The notes beneath the pieces were generated by a model that saw only the letters and a list, made by a program, of their open reading frames with translations, did not search any database and had not been told where the DNA came from. From Myxococcaceae bacterium (lineage in GTDB: Bacteria > Myxococcota > Myxococcia > Myxococcales > Myxococcaceae), in assembly GCA_016793095.1 (NCBI GenBank), contig JAEUJQ010000039.1:1-64000 (forward strand): a stretch of 64,000 nucleotides of DNA, written 5' to 3'. Positions 45,579 to 53,667 of this stretch are shown here, piece by piece; position 1 is the first letter of the stretch; the number at the start of each line of letters is the position of its first letter. The position numbers were made by a program, and so were the translations under genes.

Positions 45579-46199
45579 ATGACGTCGCTGGTGCTGAGCC
45601 TCGTTCTCGCCGCCGACCCATCGGCCGCGCGGCTGCTCGACTCGCACGTCGCGGCGGGCGTCGGGGTGCTCGGCTCGGCGTACACCGTCACCGGCGCGCG
45701 GCTCGGTGAAGCGGCGCTCATGCCCACGCTCTCGGCGCGCGGGGTGCTGGCCGGCTTCGTCGTCGAGGGCGGCGCGTTCGTCTCGTCGTCCCTCGTGCGC
45801 GGCGGAACCGTGTTCTCGCTCACCGGCGCTGCGCGCGTCGGCTATTCAGGCCAGCGCTGGGCCGTGGTGGCGGGCGTCATCACACAGGTGGCCCCCGAGG
45901 CGCAGCCGTCGGTGCAGGTGTTGCCGTCGGTGCGTGCGTCGGTGTCGTTCGGCGCGGCGGGCCTCACGCTCGGCGTCTTCGACCACCTCGGCCTCGTCCC
46001 TGCGCACCTGTCCGTCGACCTCCGCGTGCCGAACGGGCGCTTCTCGCTGGGCTGGGTGGCGCCGCTCGGCCTGCTGGCCTCTGCCGACGTCGACCTCGTG
46101 CAGGGCTTCGGGCTGCGCGTCACGGCCTTCGGCTTCCGCCTCGGCAACGTCGAGTCGGCGCTGCTCCTCGTCTCGGGCACGTGGGGAGGTGCGCGATGA
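45579..46199 (+). CDS. Putative outer-membrane beta-barrel protein
   Basis: 206 residues. It has a short hydrophobic start (SLVLSLVLAADPS) and then repeated amphipathic strands with Gly/Ser/Ala turns (AGVGVLGSAYTVTGAR, VEGGAFVSSSLVRGG, VRASVSFGAAGLTLGVFD, LVQGFGLRVTAFGFRLGN). The last residues, VSGTWGGAR, lack a terminal aromatic residue. It could be a small barrel or a secreted beta-rich protein. Its stop overlaps the start of the beta-glucosidase gene by four bases, which argues for joint translation. Confidence 0.62.
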   Translation: MTSLVLSLVLAADPSAARLLDSHVAAGVGVLGSAYTVTGARLGEAALMPTLSARGVLAGFVVEGGAFVSSSLVRGGTVFSLTGAARVGYSGQRWAVVAGVITQVAPEAQPSVQVLPSVRASVSFGAAGLTLGVFDHLGLVPAHLSVDLRVPNGRFSLGWVAPLGLLASADVDLVQGFGLRVTAFGFRLGNVESALLLVSGTWGGAR

Positions 46200-47584
46200 A
46201 GCGCGTCGTGCTCCTCGCCCTCGCCGTCACGGCCTGCCAGCCCCGCGCGGGCCTCGACGACGTGAGCGCTGACCCCGGTCTCCTCGGGAGCGCGTTGCCG
46301 CGCGGCTTCCTCTGGGGCACCGCCACCGCCGCGCACCAGATTGAAGGCGGGCTCGACAACGACTGGAGCGTCTTCGAGGCCGGCAGCTTCCCCGACGGCA
46401 CGCCGCACATCCGCAACCGGGACCGCGCCACCGTCGCCACCGACAGCTGGAACCGCTTCGACGACGACCTCGCCGCCATGAAGGCGCTCGGCTCCACCAC
46501 CTACCGGTTCTCGGTCGAGTGGAGCCGCCTCGAGCCGAGGAAGGGCGAGTGGAACGACGCGGCGATGCAGCGCTACCGCGACTGGTGCGTGAAGCTGCGC
46601 GCGAACGGCATCACCCCGATGGTGACGCTGCAGCACTTCACCCTGCCGCGCTGGGTGGCCGACGCGGGCGGCTTCGAGGGCGAGGCGATTCGCGGCGACC
46701 TCGAGCGCTTCACCCGCCGCGTCGCCGGCAACCTGAAGGACCAGGTGGACTGGTGGGTGACGCTCAACGAGCCCAACGTCTACGCGGTGCAGGGCTGGCT
46801 GCGTGGCGTCTTCCCGCCCGGGAAGAAGGACGACACCGTCACCCAGACGAAGGTCATCGCGATGATGCTGAAGACGCACGCGCGCATGGCCCAGGCGCTG
46901 CGCGAGGTGGACGACGTGGACGCCGACGGTGACGGCTTCGCCACCCGCATCGCCGTCGCGCACCACGTGCGGTACTTCCAGCCGGCCACCACGAGCCCGC
47001 TCGACGTCGCCATCGCCGCGCTCACCGACGACTACTCGAACGAGGCGATTCCCCGCGCGCTCAAGACGGGCCGCGTGCTCCTCGACGTGCCCGGCGCCAT
47101 CACCATCGACGAGGTCGTGCCGGGGCTCGCGGGCAGCATCGACGTGCTCGGCCTCAACTACTACACGCGCGACCTGGTGCGGACCGACCTCGGCTCGCCC
47201 TCGTTCTCGACGCTGACGTACCGCAAGGGCCGCGCGACGAGCGACCTCGGGTGGGACCTGTACCCCGACGGGCTGCACAGCTTCCTCGTCCGCTTCGCCG
47301 CGTACGGCTGGCCCCTCGTCGTCACCGAGAACGGGCTGGCGGACCGCTCGGGGACGCTGCGCACGCCCTTCCTCGTGCAGCACGTGCACGCCCTGGAGCG
47401 CGCGCTCCGCGACGGCGCCGACGTGCGCGGCTACGCCCACTGGAGCCTCATGGACAACTTCGAGTGGGCCGAGGGCTACGACGCCCAGTTCGGCCTCTTC
47501 ACCATCGAGCCCGGCACGCTGCGCCGCGTGCCCACCGCGTCCGTCGAGCCTTTCCGCGCCATCGGCGCCAACATTCCGAGGTGA
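46196..47584 (+). CDS. Glycoside hydrolase family 1 (beta-glucosidase-like), lipoprotein
   Basis: 462 residues, the normal length for GH1. The signal VVLLALAVTACQP predicts lipidation, which is unusual for GH1, normally cytosolic. The GH1 N-terminal signature is present (RGFLWGTATAAHQIEGG). The general acid/base is Glu192 in WWVTLNEPNVY and the nucleophile is Glu378 in PLVVTENGLAD. The substrate pocket motifs YRFSVEWSRLEP and GLNYYTRDLVRT and the C-terminal HWSLMDNFEWAEGYDAQFGL complete the family pattern. It should cleave beta-glucosides or related sugars on the cell exterior. Starts on the ATGA of the preceding gene. Confidence 0.95.
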   Translation: MKRVVLLALAVTACQPRAGLDDVSADPGLLGSALPRGFLWGTATAAHQIEGGLDNDWSVFEAGSFPDGTPHIRNRDRATVATDSWNRFDDDLAAMKALGSTTYRFSVEWSRLEPRKGEWNDAAMQRYRDWCVKLRANGITPMVTLQHFTLPRWVADAGGFEGEAIRGDLERFTRRVAGNLKDQVDWWVTLNEPNVYAVQGWLRGVFPPGKKDDTVTQTKVIAMMLKTHARMAQALREVDDVDADGDGFATRIAVAHHVRYFQPATTSPLDVAIAALTDDYSNEAIPRALKTGRVLLDVPGAITIDEVVPGLAGSIDVLGLNYYTRDLVRTDLGSPSFSTLTYRKGRATSDLGWDLYPDGLHSFLVRFAAYGWPLVVTENGLADRSGTLRTPFLVQHVHALERALRDGADVRGYAHWSLMDNFEWAEGYDAQFGLFTIEPGTLRRVPTASVEPFRAIGANIPR

Positions 47585-47587
47585 CGC

Positions 47588-48043
47588 ATGAAGCAGGTGC
47601 TCGCGGCCGTGGTGCTCCTCCTGGGTGGTGGCGCGCTCGCGTGCAAGTGCGCGACCGACAGCCCGTTCCTCACCAACGCGATGAGCGGGCCCGTGGTGCT
47701 GGTGAAGGTGACGGCGCCCGGAGAGCAGCGCGTGAAGGTGCAGGTCGAGCAGCAGCTCGCCGGCGCGAACCTGGCGGGCGTGGTGACGGTCGAAGGCGCC
47801 GACGGCGGCAACTGCAACGCCTCGGTGGCGGGCCTCAAGAAGGGCGACCGGCTCGTGCTGGCGCTGTCCCAGAAGCAGGGCGGCCGGCTCGACCTCAGCG
47901 GCTGCGGCGTGCACGCCCTCACGGTGGAAGGTGACGTCGCGAAGGGCGCAGTGGACGAGGGCGTGACGTCGATGCGCCTCGACGCGCTGGCGAAGAAGGT
48001 CGTCGAGGCGCAGCGCGCGTACGAGCAGTTCAAGGCCCGGTGA
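47588..48043 (+). CDS. Secreted TIMP/NTR-like protein
   Basis: 151 residues; the ATG is three bases after the GH1 stop. The signal peptide VLAAVVLLLGGGALA ends in an Ala-Leu-Ala site, so the mature protein would begin CKCATDSPF. A free N-terminal Cys-x-Cys is the hallmark of TIMPs, where it clamps the zinc of metalloproteases. The rest has an NTR/OB-fold outline: VVLVKVTAP, VKVQVEQQLAGAN, VVTVEGADGGNC, GDRLVLALSQKQ and GCGVHAL. The Cys pattern (two at the start, then GNCNAS and SGCGVH) fits the NTR domain. A lipoprotein reading is less likely (Ala at -3, Leu at -2). The assignment is by visual pattern only. Confidence 0.62.
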   Translation: MKQVLAAVVLLLGGGALACKCATDSPFLTNAMSGPVVLVKVTAPGEQRVKVQVEQQLAGANLAGVVTVEGADGGNCNASVAGLKKGDRLVLALSQKQGGRLDLSGCGVHALTVEGDVAKGAVDEGVTSMRLDALAKKVVEAQRAYEQFKAR

Positions 48044-49301
48044 GCTGCTCGACGAGCACCCGGTTCCGGTAGACGCCGGGCGCGTGCAGCACCGTGTCGA
48101 GGCCCGCGCCAATGCCGGTCGCCGCGAGGGAGACGATGACGAGCACCGTCGCCTCGTCCTGCGCCGGCCGGCCGAACTGCACCACGTTCACAGGTACGCC
48201 CTCTCCCGCGGTGGGAGACAGCGACACGTCGGCCTGCGCGGCGAAGTCGAGCCAGGTCACCCGGCACTGGGGCGTGTCGCCGTCGAAGAGCGTGAAGGCG
48301 AGCGGAGCGGCGCGCGCGAGCGGCCCCCGCGCGAGCTCGGTGAAGGGCCCCTTCTCAGCGTCGGCGGCGCGCCAGATGACGAAGTCACCCGAAGCGGTGA
48401 GCGCGCCGAAGTGGGCTGGGCGGCCCTTCGGGTAGTCGAAGGGCAGCACGGGCAGCCGCGTGGGGCCGGTGGCGGCGAAGGCGGCGCTCGGCTGGACGAG
48501 GCCGGTGACGGTGAAGTCGGTGAAGCGGCTCAGGTGTGAGGCGGTTGCCTTCGGCACCAGCGTGGCGGCGTCCACGAGAACGCCTCCGTCCAGCATCGAG
48601 ACGGCGAGCGCCGCGCGGCGGAGCGGCCCCTCGAGCAGCGGGCGCTCGGTGGCCTTCTGCGTCGTCGGCGTGCGCGCGAGCGGCCAGAAGCCGTCGTCCG
48701 ACGCGTCCTGGAAGACGAGGAGCGGCGACAGCGTGAGGGCGCCGGCTCCACAGGCGAGCCGCAGCGCGCCGTCGGGCGAGACGGTGACGCCCGGTGGAGG
48801 AGCAGGCTGTGAGGCCGGTGGCAGGTCCGTGAGCAGCGGCCGCGTGCCGGCCGGCGCAGGCACCCGCGCGCGCACCTGCACCACGCCCAGCGGCGCGACC
48901 CCGAGCGCCACCGCGAGGAGCACCCCCCGCCGGCTCGGCGGCAGGGCCCGGTAGGCGCGCCACGTCGTCACCACCCACGCGACGCCCACGACGAAGGGGA
49001 CGCCGAAGAGGCTGCCGTTCGTCGCCGTGAAGGAGAAGCGGCCGGTCAGCGCGCCCACCATCAGCAGCACGCCGGGCGCGAGCCCCGCGACGAAGGCGAG
49101 CGCCTCGCGCCTGGCAACCGCGCCCGCGAGCGCCACCGCGACGAAGAGCCACGCCGCCAGCACCGTGCCCGTCGTCGCCCAGAAGAGCGGGTGGGTGAGC
49201 GGGAAGACCGACGGCCGGCGCCAGAGCGTCATGCTCGCGCCCAGCGCACAGAGCGTGAGCGACGTCACCGACATCCACGAGGCGAAGCGCACCCCGCGCA
49301 T
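48030..49301 (-). CDS. Integral membrane protein with large extracytoplasmic domain, unknown function
   Basis: 423 residues. The first 165 residues contain about five hydrophobic helices (VTSLTLCALGASMTL, LFWATTGTVLAAWLFVAVAL, ALAFVAGLAPGVLLMVGAL, PFVVGVAWVVTTW and GVLLAVALGVAPLGVVQV). The remaining 260 residues are soluble, Pro-rich near 190 and then beta-rich with many Leu/Ala, containing CGAGALTLSPLLVF and CRVTWLDF. No known family is evident. Its 3' end overlaps the TIMP-like gene by 14 bases in convergent orientation, and it is divergent from the next gene. Confidence 0.7.
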   Translation of the reverse strand: MRGVRFASWMSVTSLTLCALGASMTLWRRPSVFPLTHPLFWATTGTVLAAWLFVAVALAGAVARREALAFVAGLAPGVLLMVGALTGRFSFTATNGSLFGVPFVVGVAWVVTTWRAYRALPPSRRGVLLAVALGVAPLGVVQVRARVPAPAGTRPLLTDLPPASQPAPPPGVTVSPDGALRLACGAGALTLSPLLVFQDASDDGFWPLARTPTTQKATERPLLEGPLRRAALAVSMLDGGVLVDAATLVPKATASHLSRFTDFTVTGLVQPSAAFAATGPTRLPVLPFDYPKGRPAHFGALTASGDFVIWRAADAEKGPFTELARGPLARAAPLAFTLFDGDTPQCRVTWLDFAAQADVSLSPTAGEGVPVNVVQFGRPAQDEATVLVIVSLAATGIGAGLDTVLHAPGVYRNRVLVEQLTGP

Positions 49302-49417
49302 TGTCGCTCACCCGTGCGCCGCGCGCTTGCCAGACCGCCCGGCGCCCACCTCGCGGCCGCGAGCTGAGCTTCGACACGGAGCCGCGGCACGCTGGCCCGG
49401 CCCTGCCCCAGTGGGCT

Positions 49418-51577
49418 ATGGCCAGCACACCCATGCGCCTCGTCGCCGCGCTCCTCCTCTGCCTCGGGCTCCTCGAGGCAGGCTGCACGCCACCCCCACC
49501 GGTGCGGAAGGAGATCTGCGGCAACGGCATGGACGACAACGGCGACGGCAAGACCGACTGCCTCGACCCGACGTGTTTCAGCGAGGCCATCTGCTCGGTG
49601 CCGCTCGAGAACTGCACCAACGGCGTGGACGACGACCGCAACGGCTTCACCGACTGCCGCGACCCGGCCTGTCAGGTGGACATCAACTGCCTGCGCATCG
49701 AGAACTGCGACAACGGCATCGACGACACCGGCGACGGCACGGTGGACTGCGCGGACCCGGACTGCCAGGGGAAGCCCGGCTGCGGTGACGGCGGAGCCGA
49801 GGCGCCGCTCGGCTGCTTCGACGCCATCGACAACGACAACAACGGCAAGAAGGACTGCAGGGACCCGGCGTGCGTCAACCAGTCGTGCGGCGTGGGCTGC
49901 GCATGCACCGACGGCGGCGTTCGGGGCGAGGTGGACTGCGGCAACATGATGGACGACGACGGCGACTCGCGCGCCGACTGCACCGACTCCGACTGCGAGG
50001 GCGTCACCTGCGGCGCGGGCTGCGCGTGCGTCGGCGGCAACCGCGGCGAGGGCGAGTGCGGCGACTCCGTGGACAACGACTCGGACGGCCAGCGCGACTG
50101 CGCCGACTCCGACTGCGCGATGCGGGCGTGTGGCATGGGCTGCACCTGCCGCGCGCTGATGAGGGCCGAGACCGCCTGCACCGACATGATGGACAACGAC
50201 GGCGATGGCTCGATGGACTGCGCCGACCCCGACTGCGCCAACGTCGCCTGCGGCGCCGGCTGCACCTGCCAGATGGGCCGCAAGGTCGAGACCGCCTGCA
50301 CCGACATGATGGACAACGACGGCGACGGCAACGCGGACTGCCTCGACTCTCCCGACTGTGACAACACCTCCTGCGGCATGGGCTGCACCTGCGGCATGGG
50401 CCGGCGGCGGGAGACCGCGTGCAACGACAAGGCGGACAACGACGGCGACGGGCAGCGCGACTGCGCCGACACCATGGACTGCGTCGGCACACCGACCTGC
50501 TCGTCGAACCCGATGCCCGAGAACACCGCGTGCAACGACGGCATCGACAACGACAACAACGGCTTCATCGACTGCGAGGACACCGGCTGCAACCTGGTGA
50601 CGTGCGGCGCAGGCTGTGTGTGCCGCATGAGCGCGAAGGCCGAGACGAACTGCACCGACAGCCTCGATAACGACGGTGACACGCGCACCGACTGCGCCGA
50701 CATGGACTGCGTCGGCATGGGCACCGAGAACGACGCGACGGCCTGCGCCGACACGCGCGACAACGACTGCGACGGCGTGGCCGACTGCGCGGACATGGAC
50801 TGCGTCTCGCAGCCGAGCTGCAGCAACCGCGCGGTCGGCGACCCGTGCTTCTTCGGCAGCCAGTGCACCTCGGGCGCCTGCCGCGCGGAGGACACCACGG
50901 GCTGGCCTGGCGGCTCGTGCATCGCGGGCCTCAACACCTGCTCCCGCAGCGACGCGGGCGTGACGAGCGGCTGTCCCGGGAACTCCGTGTGCCTCGGCGA
51001 CCAGTTCGGCGCCTTCTGCCGGCAGCGGTGCAGCGGCAGCTCGGGCTGTCGCGCCGGGTATGCCTGCCATGACGACGATGACGACAGCGCGTCTCCCAAC
51101 TGGTGCACGCCGATGTGCGCCCAGGACTCCGACTGCCGGCCGCTCGGCGGCATGTACGGCTGCAACCCGTGGAGCAAGCTGTGCGAGCTCAAGGACAAGG
51201 GGCGCCCGAAGTACGGCGGCGCGTGCTCGGGGAACGCAGACTGCGAGTCGGGCCTGTGCCTGCGCGCGAGCAGCAACGGCGGGTACTGCTACGGCTGGTG
51301 CGCGAGGTCCGGCGGGTCGTGTGGTGGTGACGGCGTGTGCGAGCCCGGGCCCAGCGGTGACGGCACTGGCCGCTGCCTCGACGGCTGCACGATGGCGGGC
51401 AGCAACGCCGAGTGCCGCGCCGGCTCGCCCCAGACGTGCGGCCCCGCGCCCAGCTCCAGCACCAACGTGTGCTACTGCCGCGTCGAGGGGGAGAGCTGCT
51501 CGGCGACGGCGCCGTGCTGCGCGGGGAGCAACCGCTGCGTCGTCTTCCCCATCATCGGCGGCGTCTGCGTCTTCTGA
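49418..51577 (+). CDS. Lipoprotein with twelve Cys/Asp-rich calcium-binding-like repeats
   Basis: 719 residues from the ATG at 49418 (or 714 from 49433); both precede the signal LVAALLLCLGLLEAGCTPP. Twelve tandem repeats of about 28-38 residues follow (about 33-460). Each has the form C.DG.DND.DG..DC.D.DC, in which spaced Asp residues resemble calcium loops and Cys residues pair. From the fifth to the tenth, most repeats are separated by a CGxGCxC spacer. The C-terminal 240 residues are Cys-rich modules such as GDPCFFGSQCTSGACR, SGCRAGYACHDDDDD and SCSATAPCCAGSNRC. It is probably a rigid surface protein. The 116-base divergent gap upstream should hold its promoter, though no clear hexamers are visible. 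Confidence 0.85.
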   Translation: MASTPMRLVAALLLCLGLLEAGCTPPPPVRKEICGNGMDDNGDGKTDCLDPTCFSEAICSVPLENCTNGVDDDRNGFTDCRDPACQVDINCLRIENCDNGIDDTGDGTVDCADPDCQGKPGCGDGGAEAPLGCFDAIDNDNNGKKDCRDPACVNQSCGVGCACTDGGVRGEVDCGNMMDDDGDSRADCTDSDCEGVTCGAGCACVGGNRGEGECGDSVDNDSDGQRDCADSDCAMRACGMGCTCRALMRAETACTDMMDNDGDGSMDCADPDCANVACGAGCTCQMGRKVETACTDMMDNDGDGNADCLDSPDCDNTSCGMGCTCGMGRRRETACNDKADNDGDGQRDCADTMDCVGTPTCSSNPMPENTACNDGIDNDNNGFIDCEDTGCNLVTCGAGCVCRMSAKAETNCTDSLDNDGDTRTDCADMDCVGMGTENDATACADTRDNDCDGVADCADMDCVSQPSCSNRAVGDPCFFGSQCTSGACRAEDTTGWPGGSCIAGLNTCSRSDAGVTSGCPGNSVCLGDQFGAFCRQRCSGSSGCRAGYACHDDDDDSASPNWCTPMCAQDSDCRPLGGMYGCNPWSKLCELKDKGRPKYGGACSGNADCESGLCLRASSNGGYCYGWCARSGGSCGGDGVCEPGPSGDGTGRCLDGCTMAGSNAECRAGSPQTCGPAPSSSTNVCYCRVEGESCSATAPCCAGSNRCVVFPIIGGVCVF
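49517..50805 (+). repeat. Twelve-unit coding repeat, Cys/Asp-rich
   Basis: The DNA underlying the repeats shows twelve copies of a diverged unit built on GACAACGACGGCGACGGC. The units differ in length and codon use, so the array is old and selected at the protein level. The one exception is two adjacent units near 50180-50350 that are almost identical. Confidence 0.85.
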
Positions 51578-52398
51578 TGAGGCTGCACCACGAGACGCTC
51601 CAGGCGCCGGGCTCGTCACCGACGAAGGCGCTCGTGCTGCTCCATGGAATCCTCGGGCAGGGCACCAACCTGCGCACCCTCGCGCGGCGCTTCGTCGAGG
51701 CCCGTCCGCAGTGGCTGGCGGTGCTCGTGGACCTGCGCGCGCATGGACGGTCGCAGGGCGTCGAGGGCGAGGACTCGCTCGTCACCGCGGCCGATGACGT
51801 CGCGTTGACGGCCGCGGAGCTGCCGGTGCCCGTGCACGCCGTGCTGGGCCATTCCTTCGGCGGGAAGGTCGCGATGCTGCTCGCCGAGCGCCTCGCCAGC
51901 CTCGCGCACCTCGTCATCCTCGACAGCGCCCCCGGCCCGCGCCGTGACTTCCGCGGCAGTGAGCTGACGATGAAGGTGCTGGCGACGCTCGACGACGCGC
52001 CGGTGACGTTCGCGTCCCGAGACGCCTTCGTCGCGCACCTGGGCGGGGCGGGCCTCGACCGCGGCATCGCCCAGTGGCTGGGCATGAGCCTCGTGCGGAG
52101 CGAGGCCGGCTTTCGCCTCGGCTTGTCGGTCAGCCGCATTCGCGCGCTCCTCTCGTCGTACTTCGACACGGACTGCTGGCCCGTGCTCGAGCGCCTTGCG
52201 GCGGGTGACGGCCCGGCGCTTCACCTCGTCATCGGGGAGCGCTCCCGCGTCTTCGACGAGGCGGACCGGGAACGCGCCGCGACGCTGGCGCGCCACCCGT
52301 CGGGGCGATGCACGGTGGACGTGCTGCCGGCCGGCCACTGGGTGCACGTCGATGACTTCGAGGGCACGGTGCGGGTGCTGCTCGACCGCGTGAAGTGA
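51577..52398 (+). CDS. Alpha/beta hydrolase (YbfF-type esterase)
   Basis: 273 residues; the ATG overlaps the previous stop by one base (TGATG). The fold is clear: KALVLLHGILGQGTNLRTLA, then VLVDLRAHGRS, the nucleophile elbow VLGHSFGGKVAML (Ser93), LVILDSAPG (Asp116) and the histidine motif VLPAGHWVHVDD (His254). The Ser, Asp and His spacing matches the YbfF/abhydrolase esterase group, which acts on acyl esters or acyl-CoA-like substrates. There is no signal, so it is cytosolic. Coupling to a surface lipoprotein gene is unexplained. Confidence 0.92.
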   Translation: MRLHHETLQAPGSSPTKALVLLHGILGQGTNLRTLARRFVEARPQWLAVLVDLRAHGRSQGVEGEDSLVTAADDVALTAAELPVPVHAVLGHSFGGKVAMLLAERLASLAHLVILDSAPGPRRDFRGSELTMKVLATLDDAPVTFASRDAFVAHLGGAGLDRGIAQWLGMSLVRSEAGFRLGLSVSRIRALLSSYFDTDCWPVLERLAAGDGPALHLVIGERSRVFDEADRERAATLARHPSGRCTVDVLPAGHWVHVDDFEGTVRVLLDRVK

Positions 52399-52420
52399 GC
52401 GCGGTCAGCGCCCGGCGGTG

Positions 52421-52584
52421 CGCTTCACGATGGGGCGTTGGTCGGCAGTGTGGGGACGCCCATCGCCTGGGTGAACCACGCGTCGGGAATCGCGACCACC
52501 GGGTCGAGGTCGCACTCGACGGCGTTTCACGTTCGCCCGAGCTTCACGATGGGGGCGTTGGTCGGCAGTGTGGGGACGTCCATC
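52421..52584. repeat. Tandem repeat containing a decayed copy of the next gene's 3' end
   Basis: A block of about 40 bp (GCGTTGGTCGGCAGTGTGGG core) occurs at 52423-52464 and again at 52543-52584. Between them, 52460-52549 is a diverged copy of 52629-52722, the C-terminal coding end of the reverse-strand gene that follows. Read on that strand, the copy still gives VVAIPDAWFTQAM but has an internal stop and indels. Together with the gene tail this is a degenerate tandem array of about 120-bp period. Confidence 0.85.
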
Positions 52585-52611
52585 ACCGGAGCATCCTCCG
52601 AGGCGGCGTCC

Positions 52612-53667
52612 TCAGCGCCGTGACTCGATGAGGGGCATCGCCTGCGTGAACCACGCGTCGGGAATCGTCGCGACCACCGAGTCGAGGTCGCCCTCGACGG
52701 ACTTCCACGTGCGCCCGAGCTTCACGAGCAATGCGTAGCCGCCCGACTCGAGCTGCGCGAGCCAGAGCCGGGTCGAAGCGTCTCCGCCCCGGTAGACGCA
52801 GCGCGCGATGGGGCTCGAGGTCGCCTGCCCTCTGCGCTCCCAGGCAGTGCGCGCATCTCCGCGCATCACCTGCTCGTCCACCTGCGTGAGCCACCAGGCC
52901 GGGTCGCCCAGCTCGAGGCCCGCGGGCGCGCCGCTCTTGATGGAGGTGCCGCGGCCGCTGACGTGGTCGGTCGTCCACGCCTCCTTCACCGCCGCGCGGG
53001 CGAGCGTGAAGGCAGGGCCCTTCGACGACGAGGGCTTCGGGACTTCCCGGTCGGCCGCGCTCGCCGTCTTCTCCCGGCCCGCGCGCACCAGGGCGAGCAC
53101 CCGCACCGCGCGGGCGATGAGGGCGTCACACTCGGCGCTCGGCCGCTTCGAGGTCGCGAGGCGCGCCAGGGCGATGGCGAGCTCGACCGTCTCGTACACG
53201 CTGAGCTCTGGCATCGGGCCGCCGAGGTGCGGCGGGCTCGTTGGCTGGGCGCCGGCTGGCGTCTTCCGTACGACCGCCACGTAGATGCCGTGCGCGTGCG
53301 CGAGCGAGACACCCTGCCCGAGCCCGAGGATGGCCTGTCGCGCGGCGTCCACTCCATCTGGCGCGGCGGTCAGCAGCGCCTCGACCGCGGCCTCGAGCTT
53401 CGAGGGCTTCACCGTGCGCCCGCCGGCCACCGTGACGAGGTGCTTCTGGAGCGACGTGGACAGGCGGCCGTGCTTGTCCCGCGGCTGGTAGCGGTACTGC
53501 AACGAGCGCCAGAAGCCGACCGCCTCGGGTTGGCCGGTGTCGAGCGCGAAGACCAGCACCTGCCGGGCTGCCTCGCCCGCGACCTCCAGCATTCGCCGGG
53601 AGCCGTCGCGGGTGAGCTTCGGCACCCACGTGGCCGCCTCGAGGCGCGCGAGGAGCTCGTCGCTCAT
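52612..53667 (-). CDS. Hypothetical protein, possibly nucleic-acid- or phage-resistance-related by context only
   Basis: 351 residues from the ATG at 53667, which overlaps the stop of the Nudix-like gene by four bases. No family is recognised. The N-terminal half is helical (LLARLEAATWVPKLTRDG, VLVFALDTGQPEAVGFWRS, SLQKHLVTVAGGRTVKPSKL, EAAVEALLTAAPDGVDAA). The middle repeats short helices rich in Ala/Arg, and the C-terminus contains ARTAWERRGQATSSPIARC and LVKLGRTWKSVEGDLDSVV. There is no membrane or export signal, so it is cytosolic. Coupling to a Nudix-like protein hints at shared regulation, nothing more. Confidence 0.65.
   Translation of the reverse strand: MSDELLARLEAATWVPKLTRDGSRRMLEVAGEAARQVLVFALDTGQPEAVGFWRSLQYRYQPRDKHGRLSTSLQKHLVTVAGGRTVKPSKLEAAVEALLTAAPDGVDAARQAILGLGQGVSLAHAHGIYVAVVRKTPAGAQPTSPPHLGGPMPELSVYETVELAIALARLATSKRPSAECDALIARAVRVLALVRAGREKTASAADREVPKPSSSKGPAFTLARAAVKEAWTTDHVSGRGTSIKSGAPAGLELGDPAWWLTQVDEQVMRGDARTAWERRGQATSSPIARCVYRGGDASTRLWLAQLESGGYALLVKLGRTWKSVEGDLDSVVATIPDAWFTQAMPLIESRR

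Noticed and set aside
45842-48112. 756-codon reverse-strand open frame over the GH1 region
   Set aside because: Mirror of several real forward genes; it has no domain and crosses gene boundaries.
49265-51619. 784-codon reverse-strand open frame over the Cys/Asp repeat gene
   Set aside because: Its Ala/Val/Gly/Arg repeats are just the reverse image of the calcium-type repeat.
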